This document shows positions 17,412 to 24,946 of a DNA stretch of 64,000 nucleotides, piece by piece. Position 1 is the first letter of the stretch. Each line of letters begins with the position of its first letter. The stretch comes from Myxococcus stipitatus (GTDB lineage: Bacteria > Myxococcota > Myxococcia > Myxococcales > Myxococcaceae): positions 1,240,001 through 1,304,000 of the forward strand of contig NZ_JAKCFI010000001.1 of NCBI RefSeq assembly GCF_021412625.1, in the 5' to 3' direction. Below the pieces are notes generated by a model, which was not told where the DNA came from, searched no databases, and saw only the letters and a program-made list of their open reading frames with translations. The position numbers and the translations under genes were made by a program.

Positions 17412-18520
17412 CGCGCATCTCCCGCTACCTGCTCCGGGAGCTGCTGGTGCCGCTCGGGGTCTGGGTGGCGTTCATGTTCCTGCTGCTCTTCGTCATGCAG
17501 TTCCTGCGGGGCACGGACGTGCTGCTGGGCTCGTCCGTGACGGTGATGGACCTGGGGCGGCTGGTGGCGTACCTGACGCCGCATTTCCTCATGACGGCGC
17601 TCCCCGTCGCGTTCCTGCTGGCCATCCTGCTGGGGCTCGGGCGAATGGGGGAGGACCGGGAGCTGACGGCGCTCCAGGCGCTGGGAGTCGGCCCGTTGCG
17701 GCTGGTGGCGGCTCCCCTGGGGGTCGCGGTGGCCATCAGCGCGTTGATGTTGCTGCTGACCTCCACGGCGCAGCCGTGGGGCCTCACGGGCGTGAAGCTG
17801 CTGGTGAGCGAGGTCATCCGGAAGAACGTGGTGGGCGACGTGAAACCCGGGACGTTCTACGAGGACCTCAGCGACCTGACGCTCTACGCGGAGCAGGTGT
17901 CCACGGAGAACGGCAAGTGGACGAACGTGCTCCTCCACGACGACCGGGAGTCCAGCTCCCCCATGCTCGTGCTGGCGCACGCGGGGCAGGTCGGCACGTC
18001 CAGCCGTGGCGAGGTGCTGCGGTTCGCGCTCGAGAACGGCGAGGTCCACCGCTCCGTGCGGGAGTCCAAGGACTACAGCATCATCCACTTCGACGGCGCG
18101 GAGATCAGCGTCGGCGTCGGCGCCTCCATGGGCAAGCGCGGGCGCTTCACGTCCTCGAAGGAGGAGCTGACGCCTGGCGAACTGCTGCAGGCGGCGGAGG
18201 AGGCCAGGGCGCGGGGAGAGAACCCGAGGATGACCCTCATGGCGCTGCACAGTCGGCTCGGAGGTTCGCTGGCGCCCATCGCCTTCGCGCTGTTGGGGAC
18301 GCCCCTCGCCATCGGTCGGCGTCAGGCGGGCAGGGCGTGGGGCTACCTGCTGACCCTGGGCGGGTACGTCCTCTACTATCTGCTGAGCCGTGCCTTCGAG
18401 CAGTTGGGGCAACAGGGCCGGTTGCCCGTGGTCCTGGCGGGGCAACTGGCGAACGTCGTCTTCATGCTGGTGGGCGCGGTGGCCCTCTATCGGGTGAGCC
18501 GCACGGGGACGCTTCGGTGA
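17408..18520 (+). CDS. lptF: LPS export ABC transporter permease LptF
   Basis: Inner-membrane permease of the Lpt machine that lifts LPS from the inner membrane toward the LptC/LptA bridge, powered by LptB. The 370 residues give the YjgP/YjgQ layout: N-terminal ISRYLLRELLVPL and three transmembrane helices, a periplasmic beta-jellyroll (roughly residues 130-260, including KPGTFYEDLSDLTLYAEQV), then three more helices with LLGTPLAIGRRQ. GTG 17408 overlaps the purD stop; the lptF stop in turn overlaps the lptG start (GTGA at 18517-18520). Which of the pair is F and which G is assigned by order and by the loop motifs; the permease call itself is secure. Confidence 0.88.
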   Translation: MTRISRYLLRELLVPLGVWVAFMFLLLFVMQFLRGTDVLLGSSVTVMDLGRLVAYLTPHFLMTALPVAFLLAILLGLGRMGEDRELTALQALGVGPLRLVAAPLGVAVAISALMLLLTSTAQPWGLTGVKLLVSEVIRKNVVGDVKPGTFYEDLSDLTLYAEQVSTENGKWTNVLLHDDRESSSPMLVLAHAGQVGTSSRGEVLRFALENGEVHRSVRESKDYSIIHFDGAEISVGVGASMGKRGRFTSSKEELTPGELLQAAEEARARGENPRMTLMALHSRLGGSLAPIAFALLGTPLAIGRRQAGRAWGYLLTLGGYVLYYLLSRAFEQLGQQGRLPVVLAGQLANVVFMLVGAVALYRVSRTGTLR

Positions 18521-19632
18521 GGCTGACGCTCTTCGGCTACGTGTTGCGTGACTACCTGCGCTTCATGCTCGGCATTCTTGGCGGGCTGGTGCTCGTCTTC
18601 GTCGTCGTGGACTTCGTGGACCGCGCGAAGACGTACACCGGCGAGGGTTGGGTGCTCGATGCGGCGAAGCTCTATGGCTACAAGGCGTTGATGGCCGTGC
18701 AGCAGCTGGGGCCCGCGGCCCTCCTGCTGGCGGCGGGGACGATGGTGTCCGCGCTGCGCAAGAAGGGCGAGGTGACGGCCATCCGGGCGTTGACCTTCGG
18801 GCCCTCCGCGCTCTACGCGCCGGTGCTGGCCTTCGGACTGGTGGCCTGCAGCGGGCTGGTGGCCTTCGACGAATACGTCGCCACGCACGCGGGGAGGCGC
18901 GTCGACGAAATCACCACCCAGCGCTTCAACCGCTGGGGCGACTATCGCTTCTACTACACGCCCAAGCAGTGGTTCCGCCGAGGAGACAACGTCTTCTTCC
19001 TGCGCTCGGGGAGCGCCCAGGAGGGCTTCCGGGGCGTCTCCATCTTCACCCTGTCGCGTGAGTTCAAGCTGCTGCGGCGGCTGGATGCGGCCGAGATGAA
19101 CTCGCTGGGCGGGACTCGCTGGCAGCTCCGGGACGTGGTGGACCGCGCCTTCGTCGGAGAGGAGGGCACCACGGTCCGCAACCTGGAGAGCGCCGAATAC
19201 GACCTGGGAATCGAGGCCTCCGCGTTTCGAATCCGTCCCGGTCGCCCGGAGCAGATGCGCGTCCCGGTCCTGCGCGAGCAGATTGCCGCGCGGCGCGAGG
19301 TGGGCCTGGCGACGAAGCAGTTCGAGCTCGCGCTGCACAACCGTTTCGCGTACCCGCTCGCGGCCTTGCCGGCGGCGCTGCTGGGGGTCGGGCTGGCGCT
19401 GCGCTCCAACCGGCGGGGCCACCTCACAGCCGCCATCGTCGAGGGGCTGCTGGTGGCGGTGGCGATGTGGGGCCTGATGATGGTCTGCCGGACGCTGGTG
19501 CTCACCGAGCGCCTGTCTCCTCCCGTGGCCGCCTGGACTCCGCCGGTCCTGCTCGTGATGGCCGCGGTCGCCTTGTGGTTGCATCGAGAGGGCTACCTCC
19601 ACGTCCCTCGCCGATTCCTCGCGGTGAGATAG
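18517..19632 (+). CDS. lptG: LPS export ABC transporter permease LptG
   Basis: Second half of the LptFG permease dimer, 371 residues from GTG 18517. It begins LTLFGYVLRDYLRFMLG, has a long first helix, a periplasmic domain carrying FYYTPKQWFRRGDNVFFL (residue ~145 on), and closing helices with ALPAALLGVGLALRSNRRG. The longer frame from 17776 is a shadow over lptF. It ends 1 nt before the start of the O-antigen ligase gene, which makes sense: ligase output is the LPS that LptFG exports. lptB, lptC and lptA are not in the window. Confidence 0.88.
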   Translation: MRLTLFGYVLRDYLRFMLGILGGLVLVFVVVDFVDRAKTYTGEGWVLDAAKLYGYKALMAVQQLGPAALLLAAGTMVSALRKKGEVTAIRALTFGPSALYAPVLAFGLVACSGLVAFDEYVATHAGRRVDEITTQRFNRWGDYRFYYTPKQWFRRGDNVFFLRSGSAQEGFRGVSIFTLSREFKLLRRLDAAEMNSLGGTRWQLRDVVDRAFVGEEGTTVRNLESAEYDLGIEASAFRIRPGRPEQMRVPVLREQIAARREVGLATKQFELALHNRFAYPLAALPAALLGVGLALRSNRRGHLTAAIVEGLLVAVAMWGLMMVCRTLVLTERLSPPVAAWTPPVLLVMAAVALWLHREGYLHVPRRFLAVR

Positions 19633-19633
19633 C

Positions 19634-20962
19634 GTGTCGGCCCTCATGGACCCTTCATCCCGGCCCTCGCTGGAGCCGCGCTTCCGCCTCGCCGTCGCCG
19701 CCGTGCTGGTGATGTGGGCCGTGGGGCTGGTGCTCGCGGAGGTGGTGCTGCAGGTCGCGGCCTCGGCGGCGGTGCTCCTGGCGCTGGTGCTGGCGGCGCG
19801 CGGGAAGTTGAAGCTCGCGTCGGACGTGCGCGCGTACGTGTTCGCGAGCATGGCGTTGTGCGCCTGGCAGCTGGTGTCGCCCGCGCTGGCGCTGGCGCTG
19901 GGGACCTCCAGTGGCTGGCCGCGCTCCGCGCGCTATGGCCAGGTGCTGGACTCGGTGGCGGGCGCCGCGGTGGCGAGCATCGGCTCGGTGGGTGTCCCTT
20001 GGGTGGCCCTGGCTGGCACGGTGGCCGTGGGGTGGTTGTTCGCGGGGGCCCTGGGCATGTTCCAGAACCGCGTGCGCTGGCCCTGGGAGCCTCCCGCCTT
20101 CCTCAAGCTCAACCTGAGCCGGCTGCACGAGAACTTCGGAACGGAGCAATCCCCTCGCTACGCGGCCGGCGGCGTCTTCTTCCACCGGCTGCGCTTCGCG
20201 CATGGCGCCATCGCCGCCCTGGGGCCCGCGCTGGCCATCCTGGGCGGCTCCGAGGTGGCGCGGCGTCGCGTGCTGGCCGGCGCGGTGGTGCTGGGCATGC
20301 TGCTTTCCATCTACAACGCCTTCGCGCGGGCGGCGCTGGGCGCGGCGTTGCTCGTCAGCGTGGTGGCGCTGCTGCTGCTCGTCCGCGGACGCCTGCGCAA
20401 GGTGGGCCTGGCGCTCATCGCGCTGCTGGTGGCCTTCGTCGCCGCGTCGCCCGCGTGGCGCCTGCGCCTGGCGAAGGCGCTGGGCAACGTCTTCGGCGGC
20501 GAGCGCGAGCTGGCCATGTCCGTGGGCTGGGGGCTGGTGCGCGAGCACCCCTGGCTGGGCGTGGGCTTCGGCAACCACAAGAGCGCCGTGCTGGCGAGCC
20601 AGGTGCAGACGGGCATCACCGAGCTGCTCGCCACCGACTCGCACAACCTCTGGCTCACCGCGTGGGCGGAGACGGGGCTGGTGGGGCTGCTCTTGCTGTT
20701 GTCCGTGCACGTGCTGCTGGGCTGGGCGCTCGTGCGTCGCTTCCGCGCCGGCTCGCTCGCCGCGACCGGGGCGCTCCTGTCCTTCGTGGGCTTCCACATC
20801 CTCGCGCTGGTGCACTACCTGCCGTTCCACACCAGCGTCCACCTGTCGTTCGCGCTGGTGTGGGGGCTGGGGCTGTGTGACGGCAGCGAGGTATTGCGCG
20901 ACGAAGCGCTCGCCGCGGCGCCCGTGCCCGAGTCCCCTTCAGCGCGCGAGGCCGGGGCGTGA
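19634..20962 (+). CDS. waaL: O-antigen ligase (WaaL/Wzy_C family)
   Basis: Polytopic membrane protein of 442 residues with about ten to twelve hydrophobic helices. The diagnostic part is ATDSHNLWLTAWAETGLVG near residue 333, the family His/Glu-containing periplasmic loop seen in WaaL ligases and Wzy polymerases, preceded by GVGFGNHK. It should transfer O-polysaccharide from undecaprenyl diphosphate to lipid A-core. Start GTG 19634 (GGTGAGA upstream) or ATG 19646. Its position directly after lptG, and near two glycosyltransferases and a sugar-phosphate transferase, favours ligase over polymerase; the gene symbol rests on that context. Its last 24 nt overlap, tail to tail, the opposite-strand glycosyltransferase gene. 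Confidence 0.78.
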   Translation: MSALMDPSSRPSLEPRFRLAVAAVLVMWAVGLVLAEVVLQVAASAAVLLALVLAARGKLKLASDVRAYVFASMALCAWQLVSPALALALGTSSGWPRSARYGQVLDSVAGAAVASIGSVGVPWVALAGTVAVGWLFAGALGMFQNRVRWPWEPPAFLKLNLSRLHENFGTEQSPRYAAGGVFFHRLRFAHGAIAALGPALAILGGSEVARRRVLAGAVVLGMLLSIYNAFARAALGAALLVSVVALLLLVRGRLRKVGLALIALLVAFVAASPAWRLRLAKALGNVFGGERELAMSVGWGLVREHPWLGVGFGNHKSAVLASQVQTGITELLATDSHNLWLTAWAETGLVGLLLLLSVHVLLGWALVRRFRAGSLAATGALLSFVGFHILALVHYLPFHTSVHLSFALVWGLGLCDGSEVLRDEALAAAPVPESPSAREAGA

Positions 20963-22036
20963 CTCCAGCACGCGCCGGTACACGGCCACCGTCTTCCGGG
21001 CGCAGTCGTCCCAGGTGAAGCGCGCGGCGCGCTCGCGGCCCAGGTCCGCCAGCTCGGCCCGCAGGCCGTCGTCGCGCAGCACGCGCAGGGTGGCCTCGCG
21101 CCACGCCGTGGCGTCGTCGGGCGGCAGCCGCAGCGCCGCGGTGCCCACCACCTCCGGCAGCGCCGTGGCGTCCGACACCAGGACCGGGCAGCCCGTCGCC
21201 ATCGCCTCCAGGGCGGGCAGGCCGAAGCCCTCGTAGCGCGAGGGGAGGAGCAGCGCCGCCGCGGCGCCGTAGAACAGCGGCATCTGCGCCTCCGGCAGCT
21301 CCTCCAGGTCGAGCACGTTCTCGTGCAACCCCAGCTCGTGCGCCACCGCCCCCTTGCCCGCGAGCAGGACGATGGGCACCGGCAGCTCGCCAGCGAAGCG
21401 CCCCAGCAGCGCCAGGTTCTTGAAGGCCTTGGCGTTGCCCACCGCCGCCACGTAGCGCTCGGGCAGCTCGTGGCGCTCCCGGAACGCGCGCGCCCGCGCG
21501 GGCGAGACGGGCTGGAAGCGCGCGTCCACGCCATTGGGTATCACCTGCAACCGGTAGGGCGACAGGCCCAGGTGGCGGGCCAGCTCCTCGCGGGAGAACT
21601 CGGACACCGTCACCAGCGCCGACGCCCGCTTCGCGCGCGGCCCCACCACCACGCGGTAGTACAGCGCCTGGGCCGGGGTGTACTGGTCCGCGAGCGCGAG
21701 GTGGTTGGCGTCGTGCAGCGTCGCCACCAGCCGGCCGCTCCAGAACAGGGGGAGGGCGAACGACGTGGCGTGGAAGACGTCGGGGGCCAGCTTCGCCAGG
21801 TCCACGGCGAGGGCGGGCTGCTCGAAAGGAGACAGGAAGCCCGCGCGGGCCCGGTGGAGGGGGAGTCGGGGGGCGAGCTCCCCCAGGTCCCCTGGCAGCC
21901 CCTCTGGCGGCACCAGGGCGGAGACGCGCAGGTCCGGGGCGAGCGAGGGCACCCGCCGCGCCAGCTCCAGCGCGTAGCGGGCGATGCCGTGCAGCCGGCC
22001 GCGCACCATGCGCAGGTCGAGGAGGACGTGGGCCAC
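20939..22036 (-). CDS. GT4-family glycosyltransferase
   Basis: 365-residue GT-B glycosyltransferase, presumed to add a sugar to the O-antigen or core on the cytoplasmic face. N-terminal: LLDLRMVRGRLHGIARYALE (Rossmann start); middle: VIPNGVDARFQP; C-terminal donor domain: LLPSRYEGFGLPALEAMATG, containing the E-x7-E motif typical of GT4, then PVLVSDATALPEVVG. Start is GTG 22036, with GGGGAGG immediately before it (spacing tight). It is convergent with the ligase gene, overlapping it by 24 nt, and divergent from the next glycosyltransferase. Donor and acceptor cannot be told. Confidence 0.85.
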   Translation of the reverse strand: MAHVLLDLRMVRGRLHGIARYALELARRVPSLAPDLRVSALVPPEGLPGDLGELAPRLPLHRARAGFLSPFEQPALAVDLAKLAPDVFHATSFALPLFWSGRLVATLHDANHLALADQYTPAQALYYRVVVGPRAKRASALVTVSEFSREELARHLGLSPYRLQVIPNGVDARFQPVSPARARAFRERHELPERYVAAVGNAKAFKNLALLGRFAGELPVPIVLLAGKGAVAHELGLHENVLDLEELPEAQMPLFYGAAAALLLPSRYEGFGLPALEAMATGCPVLVSDATALPEVVGTAALRLPPDDATAWREATLRVLRDDGLRAELADLGRERAARFTWDDCARKTVAVYRRVLESRPGLAR

Positions 22037-22140
22037 GCCTCCCCGCCTACCACACGCGCGAGCATCATGGGCAACGGCCGGATGCCCGCGTGTTCAGGGA
22101 GTTCGGCACGCGTCGGTCCCGGGTGCTAGAAGCCGCCAGC

Positions 22141-23283
22141 GTGAAGGTCGCCCTCGTCCACGATTGGCTCGTCACCCACCGCGGGGGCGAGCGTGTCCTC
22201 GATGCGCTCTGCGAAGCGCTGCCCGACGCGGACATCTACACCCTCATCCACAAGCCCGGCAGCCAGTCCCCCGCCATCGAGTCGCGGCGCATCTTCACGT
22301 CCTTCCTCCAGCACGTGCCCGGCATCCACACCCGCTACCGGCACTTCCTCCCCGCGATGCCGCGCGCCATCGAATCGCTGCGCCTGCGGGGCGACTACGA
22401 CGTGGTGCTCTCCTCCAGCCACTGCGTGGCCAAGGGCCTGCGCGCGCCGGCGGGCACGCCGCACCTGAGCTACGTGCACGCGCCCATGCGGTACATGTGG
22501 GACCTGTTCGACGACTACTTCGGTCCGGGGCGCGCGCGGCTGCCCGTGCGCGCGGCCGCGCATGCCGTGCGCCCATGGCTCCAGCGGTGGGACCGGGCCT
22601 CCGCGGCGCGGGTGGACCGCTTCGTCGTCAACAGCCACCACGTCGCCGCCAAGGTGGCGCGGTTCTGGGGCCGCGAGGCCGCCGTCATCCACCCGCCCGT
22701 GGACCTGGCGCGCTTCGCCCAGGTGCCGCTGGAGGGCGGAGGCCAGGGCGGCTACTTCCTGTGGCTGGGAGCCTTCGCGCCCTACAAGCGGCTCGACATC
22801 GCGCTCGAGGCGTTCCGCGTCCTGGGCGCGCCCCTGTGGGTCGTGGGCACCGGCCAGGAGGCCGCGCGCCTGACGTCGGGGGCGCTCCCCCCGAACATCC
22901 GCTTGCTCGGCAACGTCCCGGATGCCGCACTGCCGTCTCTCTACCGCGACGCGCGCGCCCTCGTCTTCACGCCCGAGGAGGACTTCGGCATCACCCCTCT
23001 GGAGGCCCAGGCCACCGGCCGTCCCGTCATCGCCTACGGCCGCGGTGGCGCGCTGGAGACGGTGACCGCTGACAGCGGACTCTTCTTTTCCGAGCAAACG
23101 ACAACCTCGCTCATCGAGGCCGTGCGGCGCTTCGAGACATGGGAGGTGGGCTTCCGTCCGGAGGCCGCGCGCGCGCAGGCCGAGCGCTTCTCCCGGGCCC
23201 ACTTCCAGCGCGCGATGCTCACCGAGGTGGAAGCCCTCCTCAGGGTGGCGAGGAAATCCCCAGCTCCCGCCGCGGGAGTGTGA
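22141..23283 (+). CDS. GT4-family glycosyltransferase
   Basis: 380-residue glycosyltransferase beginning VKVALVHDWLVTHRGGERVL. The middle part contains YVHAPMRYMWDLFDDYF, a signature seen in a subgroup of O-antigen mannosyl/rhamnosyl transferases. The donor domain has LVFTPEEDFGITPLEAQ with E-x7-E, then GRPVIAYGRGGALETV. Start at GTG 22141 fits the family N-terminus; the frame open from 22090 gives a non-homologous leader. GTGCTAG sits at 22123-22129, so the leader is short or absent. Probably acts with the neighbouring transferase and the sugar-phosphate transferase in O-antigen assembly. Confidence 0.86.
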   Translation: MKVALVHDWLVTHRGGERVLDALCEALPDADIYTLIHKPGSQSPAIESRRIFTSFLQHVPGIHTRYRHFLPAMPRAIESLRLRGDYDVVLSSSHCVAKGLRAPAGTPHLSYVHAPMRYMWDLFDDYFGPGRARLPVRAAAHAVRPWLQRWDRASAARVDRFVVNSHHVAAKVARFWGREAAVIHPPVDLARFAQVPLEGGGQGGYFLWLGAFAPYKRLDIALEAFRVLGAPLWVVGTGQEAARLTSGALPPNIRLLGNVPDAALPSLYRDARALVFTPEEDFGITPLEAQATGRPVIAYGRGGALETVTADSGLFFSEQTTTSLIEAVRRFETWEVGFRPEAARAQAERFSRAHFQRAMLTEVEALLRVARKSPAPAAGV

Positions 23284-23501
23284 CGCCGCTGTCATCCCCC
23301 TCTCCGTGTTTCGTCGGGGGCGAGTGTCAACCCCTGGTCACTGGTGTTTGGAGTGTCAGGTAACTCTTTGGTTTCACAGAGTTTTCCGTGCTAGGACGCC
23401 CGCCAGTCAGTGGGAGTCGGGCAAGCGGCGTGCTCGGAGGACCAGGGTGCGAGTCTTGCAATGGGGTGGCGCCCCGTTGGCCAAGTCACAGGAGTCCAGG
23501 C

Positions 23502-24896
23502 GTGTTCAGTCGTCTCCAGCGCTTCTACACGTCCATCAAGATCGTGGCGGACATGGTGATGCTCGCGATGGCGTTCGGCCTCGCGTACGTGACGCGTTTC
23601 TCCGGCATCGTCCCGGTGACGGAGGGCATCCCTCCCTGGGAGGACACGCTCATCTCCCTGTTGATGGTGCTGGTCATCTTCCCGGTGACGTTCAAGCAGG
23701 GGCGCCTGTACGAGACGAACCGCTCCCGCACGAACACCCGCGAGGTGTTCGAGGTCTTCAAGTCCACCATCACCGCGACGCTCATCCTCGTGGCGCTGAC
23801 GTACTTCGCGCGTGAGCGCTACTCGCGCCTGACGCTGGCCATCTTCGTCGTCTACTCGTTCGTCCTGGTGTCGTGCAGCCGTCTGGCGTTCCGCTACGTG
23901 CTCAGCGAGGTGCGGCGCCGGGGCCACAACCTCAAGTCCATCCTGGTCATCGGCGCGGGGGAGCTGGGGCAGCGGGTCATCGAGACGGTGGAGGGCCACC
24001 TGGAGCTGGGCTTCCGCGTGACGGGCGTCCTGACACTGCGCCAGGAGAAGGTCGGACAATATGTCCATGGCGTGCGGGTCGTGGGCCACGTGGACGACGT
24101 GGCGCGGGTGCTCGACGCGCAGCCGGTGGACCAGGTCATCCTCGCGCTGCCGTTGGAGGACCAGGCCCACGTCAAGCCGCTGATGGAGCAGCTGGCGCTG
24201 CGCACGGTGGACGTGAGGGTGGTGCCGGACCTGTACCAGTACATCACCCTCTACGGAGGGCTGGAGGAGTTCGGCGGCCTGCCCATCATCCGCCTCCAGG
24301 GCGACCCCATGGAGGGCTGGAGCCGCGTGGCCAAGCGCGCCTTCGACATCCTCTTCTCGCTGCTGGCCATCCTCGTCACCGCGCCCCTCATGGTGGGCAC
24401 CGCGGTGGCGGTGTGGCTCACCAGCCGCGGGCCGCTGCTCTACCGGCAGGAGCGCATGGGGATGGACGGGAGCACCTTCCACATCCTCAAGTTCCGCACC
24501 ATGCGCGTGGACGCGGAGCTCGGCGGCGCGATGATGGCGCGCAAGGACGACCCCCGGCGCACCACCATCGGCACCTTCCTGCGCAAGTACTCGCTGGACG
24601 AGCTGCCCCAGTTCTTCAACGTGCTGCGCGGGGACATGAGCCTGGTGGGCCCGCGTCCCGAGCGCCCCGTCTTCATCGAGGAGTTCAAGCGGCAGATTCC
24701 GCGCTACCACCTGCGGCACAAGGTGAAGGCGGGCATCACCGGCTGGGCGCAGATCAACGGCCTGCGCGGCCAGACGTGCATCGAGAAGCGCATCGAGTAC
24801 GACCTGTACTACATCGAGAACTGGTCGCTGCTGATGGACCTGAAGATCCTCGTGCGCACGGCGCTGGGCGGCTTCCTGTCGAAGAACGCGTACTGA
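23502..24896 (+). CDS. wbaP: Undecaprenyl-phosphate sugar-phosphate transferase (WbaP/EpsE-type initiator)
   Basis: Polyprenyl-phosphate hexose-1-phosphate transferase, 464 residues; it starts a surface polysaccharide by loading the first sugar-phosphate onto undecaprenyl phosphate. Order: four N-terminal helices, a CoA-binding-like Rossmann domain (SILVIGAGELGQRVIETVEG), a fifth helix (KRAFDILFSLLAILVT), then the catalytic domain with LLYRQERMGMDG, LKFRTMR, DELPQFFNVLRGDMSLVGPR and KAGITGWAQINGLRG. Start GTG 23502 has GGAG 7 nt upstream; the frame from 23388 extends it without support. Together with the ligase and two glycosyltransferases it resembles what I remember of the M. xanthus O-antigen locus holding waaL and wbaP, so the symbol is by analogy. 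An exopolysaccharide role is the alternative. Confidence 0.85.
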   Translation: MFSRLQRFYTSIKIVADMVMLAMAFGLAYVTRFSGIVPVTEGIPPWEDTLISLLMVLVIFPVTFKQGRLYETNRSRTNTREVFEVFKSTITATLILVALTYFARERYSRLTLAIFVVYSFVLVSCSRLAFRYVLSEVRRRGHNLKSILVIGAGELGQRVIETVEGHLELGFRVTGVLTLRQEKVGQYVHGVRVVGHVDDVARVLDAQPVDQVILALPLEDQAHVKPLMEQLALRTVDVRVVPDLYQYITLYGGLEEFGGLPIIRLQGDPMEGWSRVAKRAFDILFSLLAILVTAPLMVGTAVAVWLTSRGPLLYRQERMGMDGSTFHILKFRTMRVDAELGGAMMARKDDPRRTTIGTFLRKYSLDELPQFFNVLRGDMSLVGPRPERPVFIEEFKRQIPRYHLRHKVKAGITGWAQINGLRGQTCIEKRIEYDLYYIENWSLLMDLKILVRTALGGFLSKNAY

Positions 24897-24906
24897 GCGG
24901 GCCGTC

Positions 24907-24935
24907 CCCGGCCCCACGGACGTGGCGGGGCCGGG
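24907..24935. terminator. GC hairpin between convergent genes
   Basis: CCCGGCCCC and GGGGCCGGG (perfect 9-bp arms, 11-nt loop that itself can partly pair). It lies between the stops at 24896 (+) and 24947 (-) and could serve both. No T-tract. Confidence 0.4.
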
Positions 24936-24946
24936 CGGAGCCCGCG

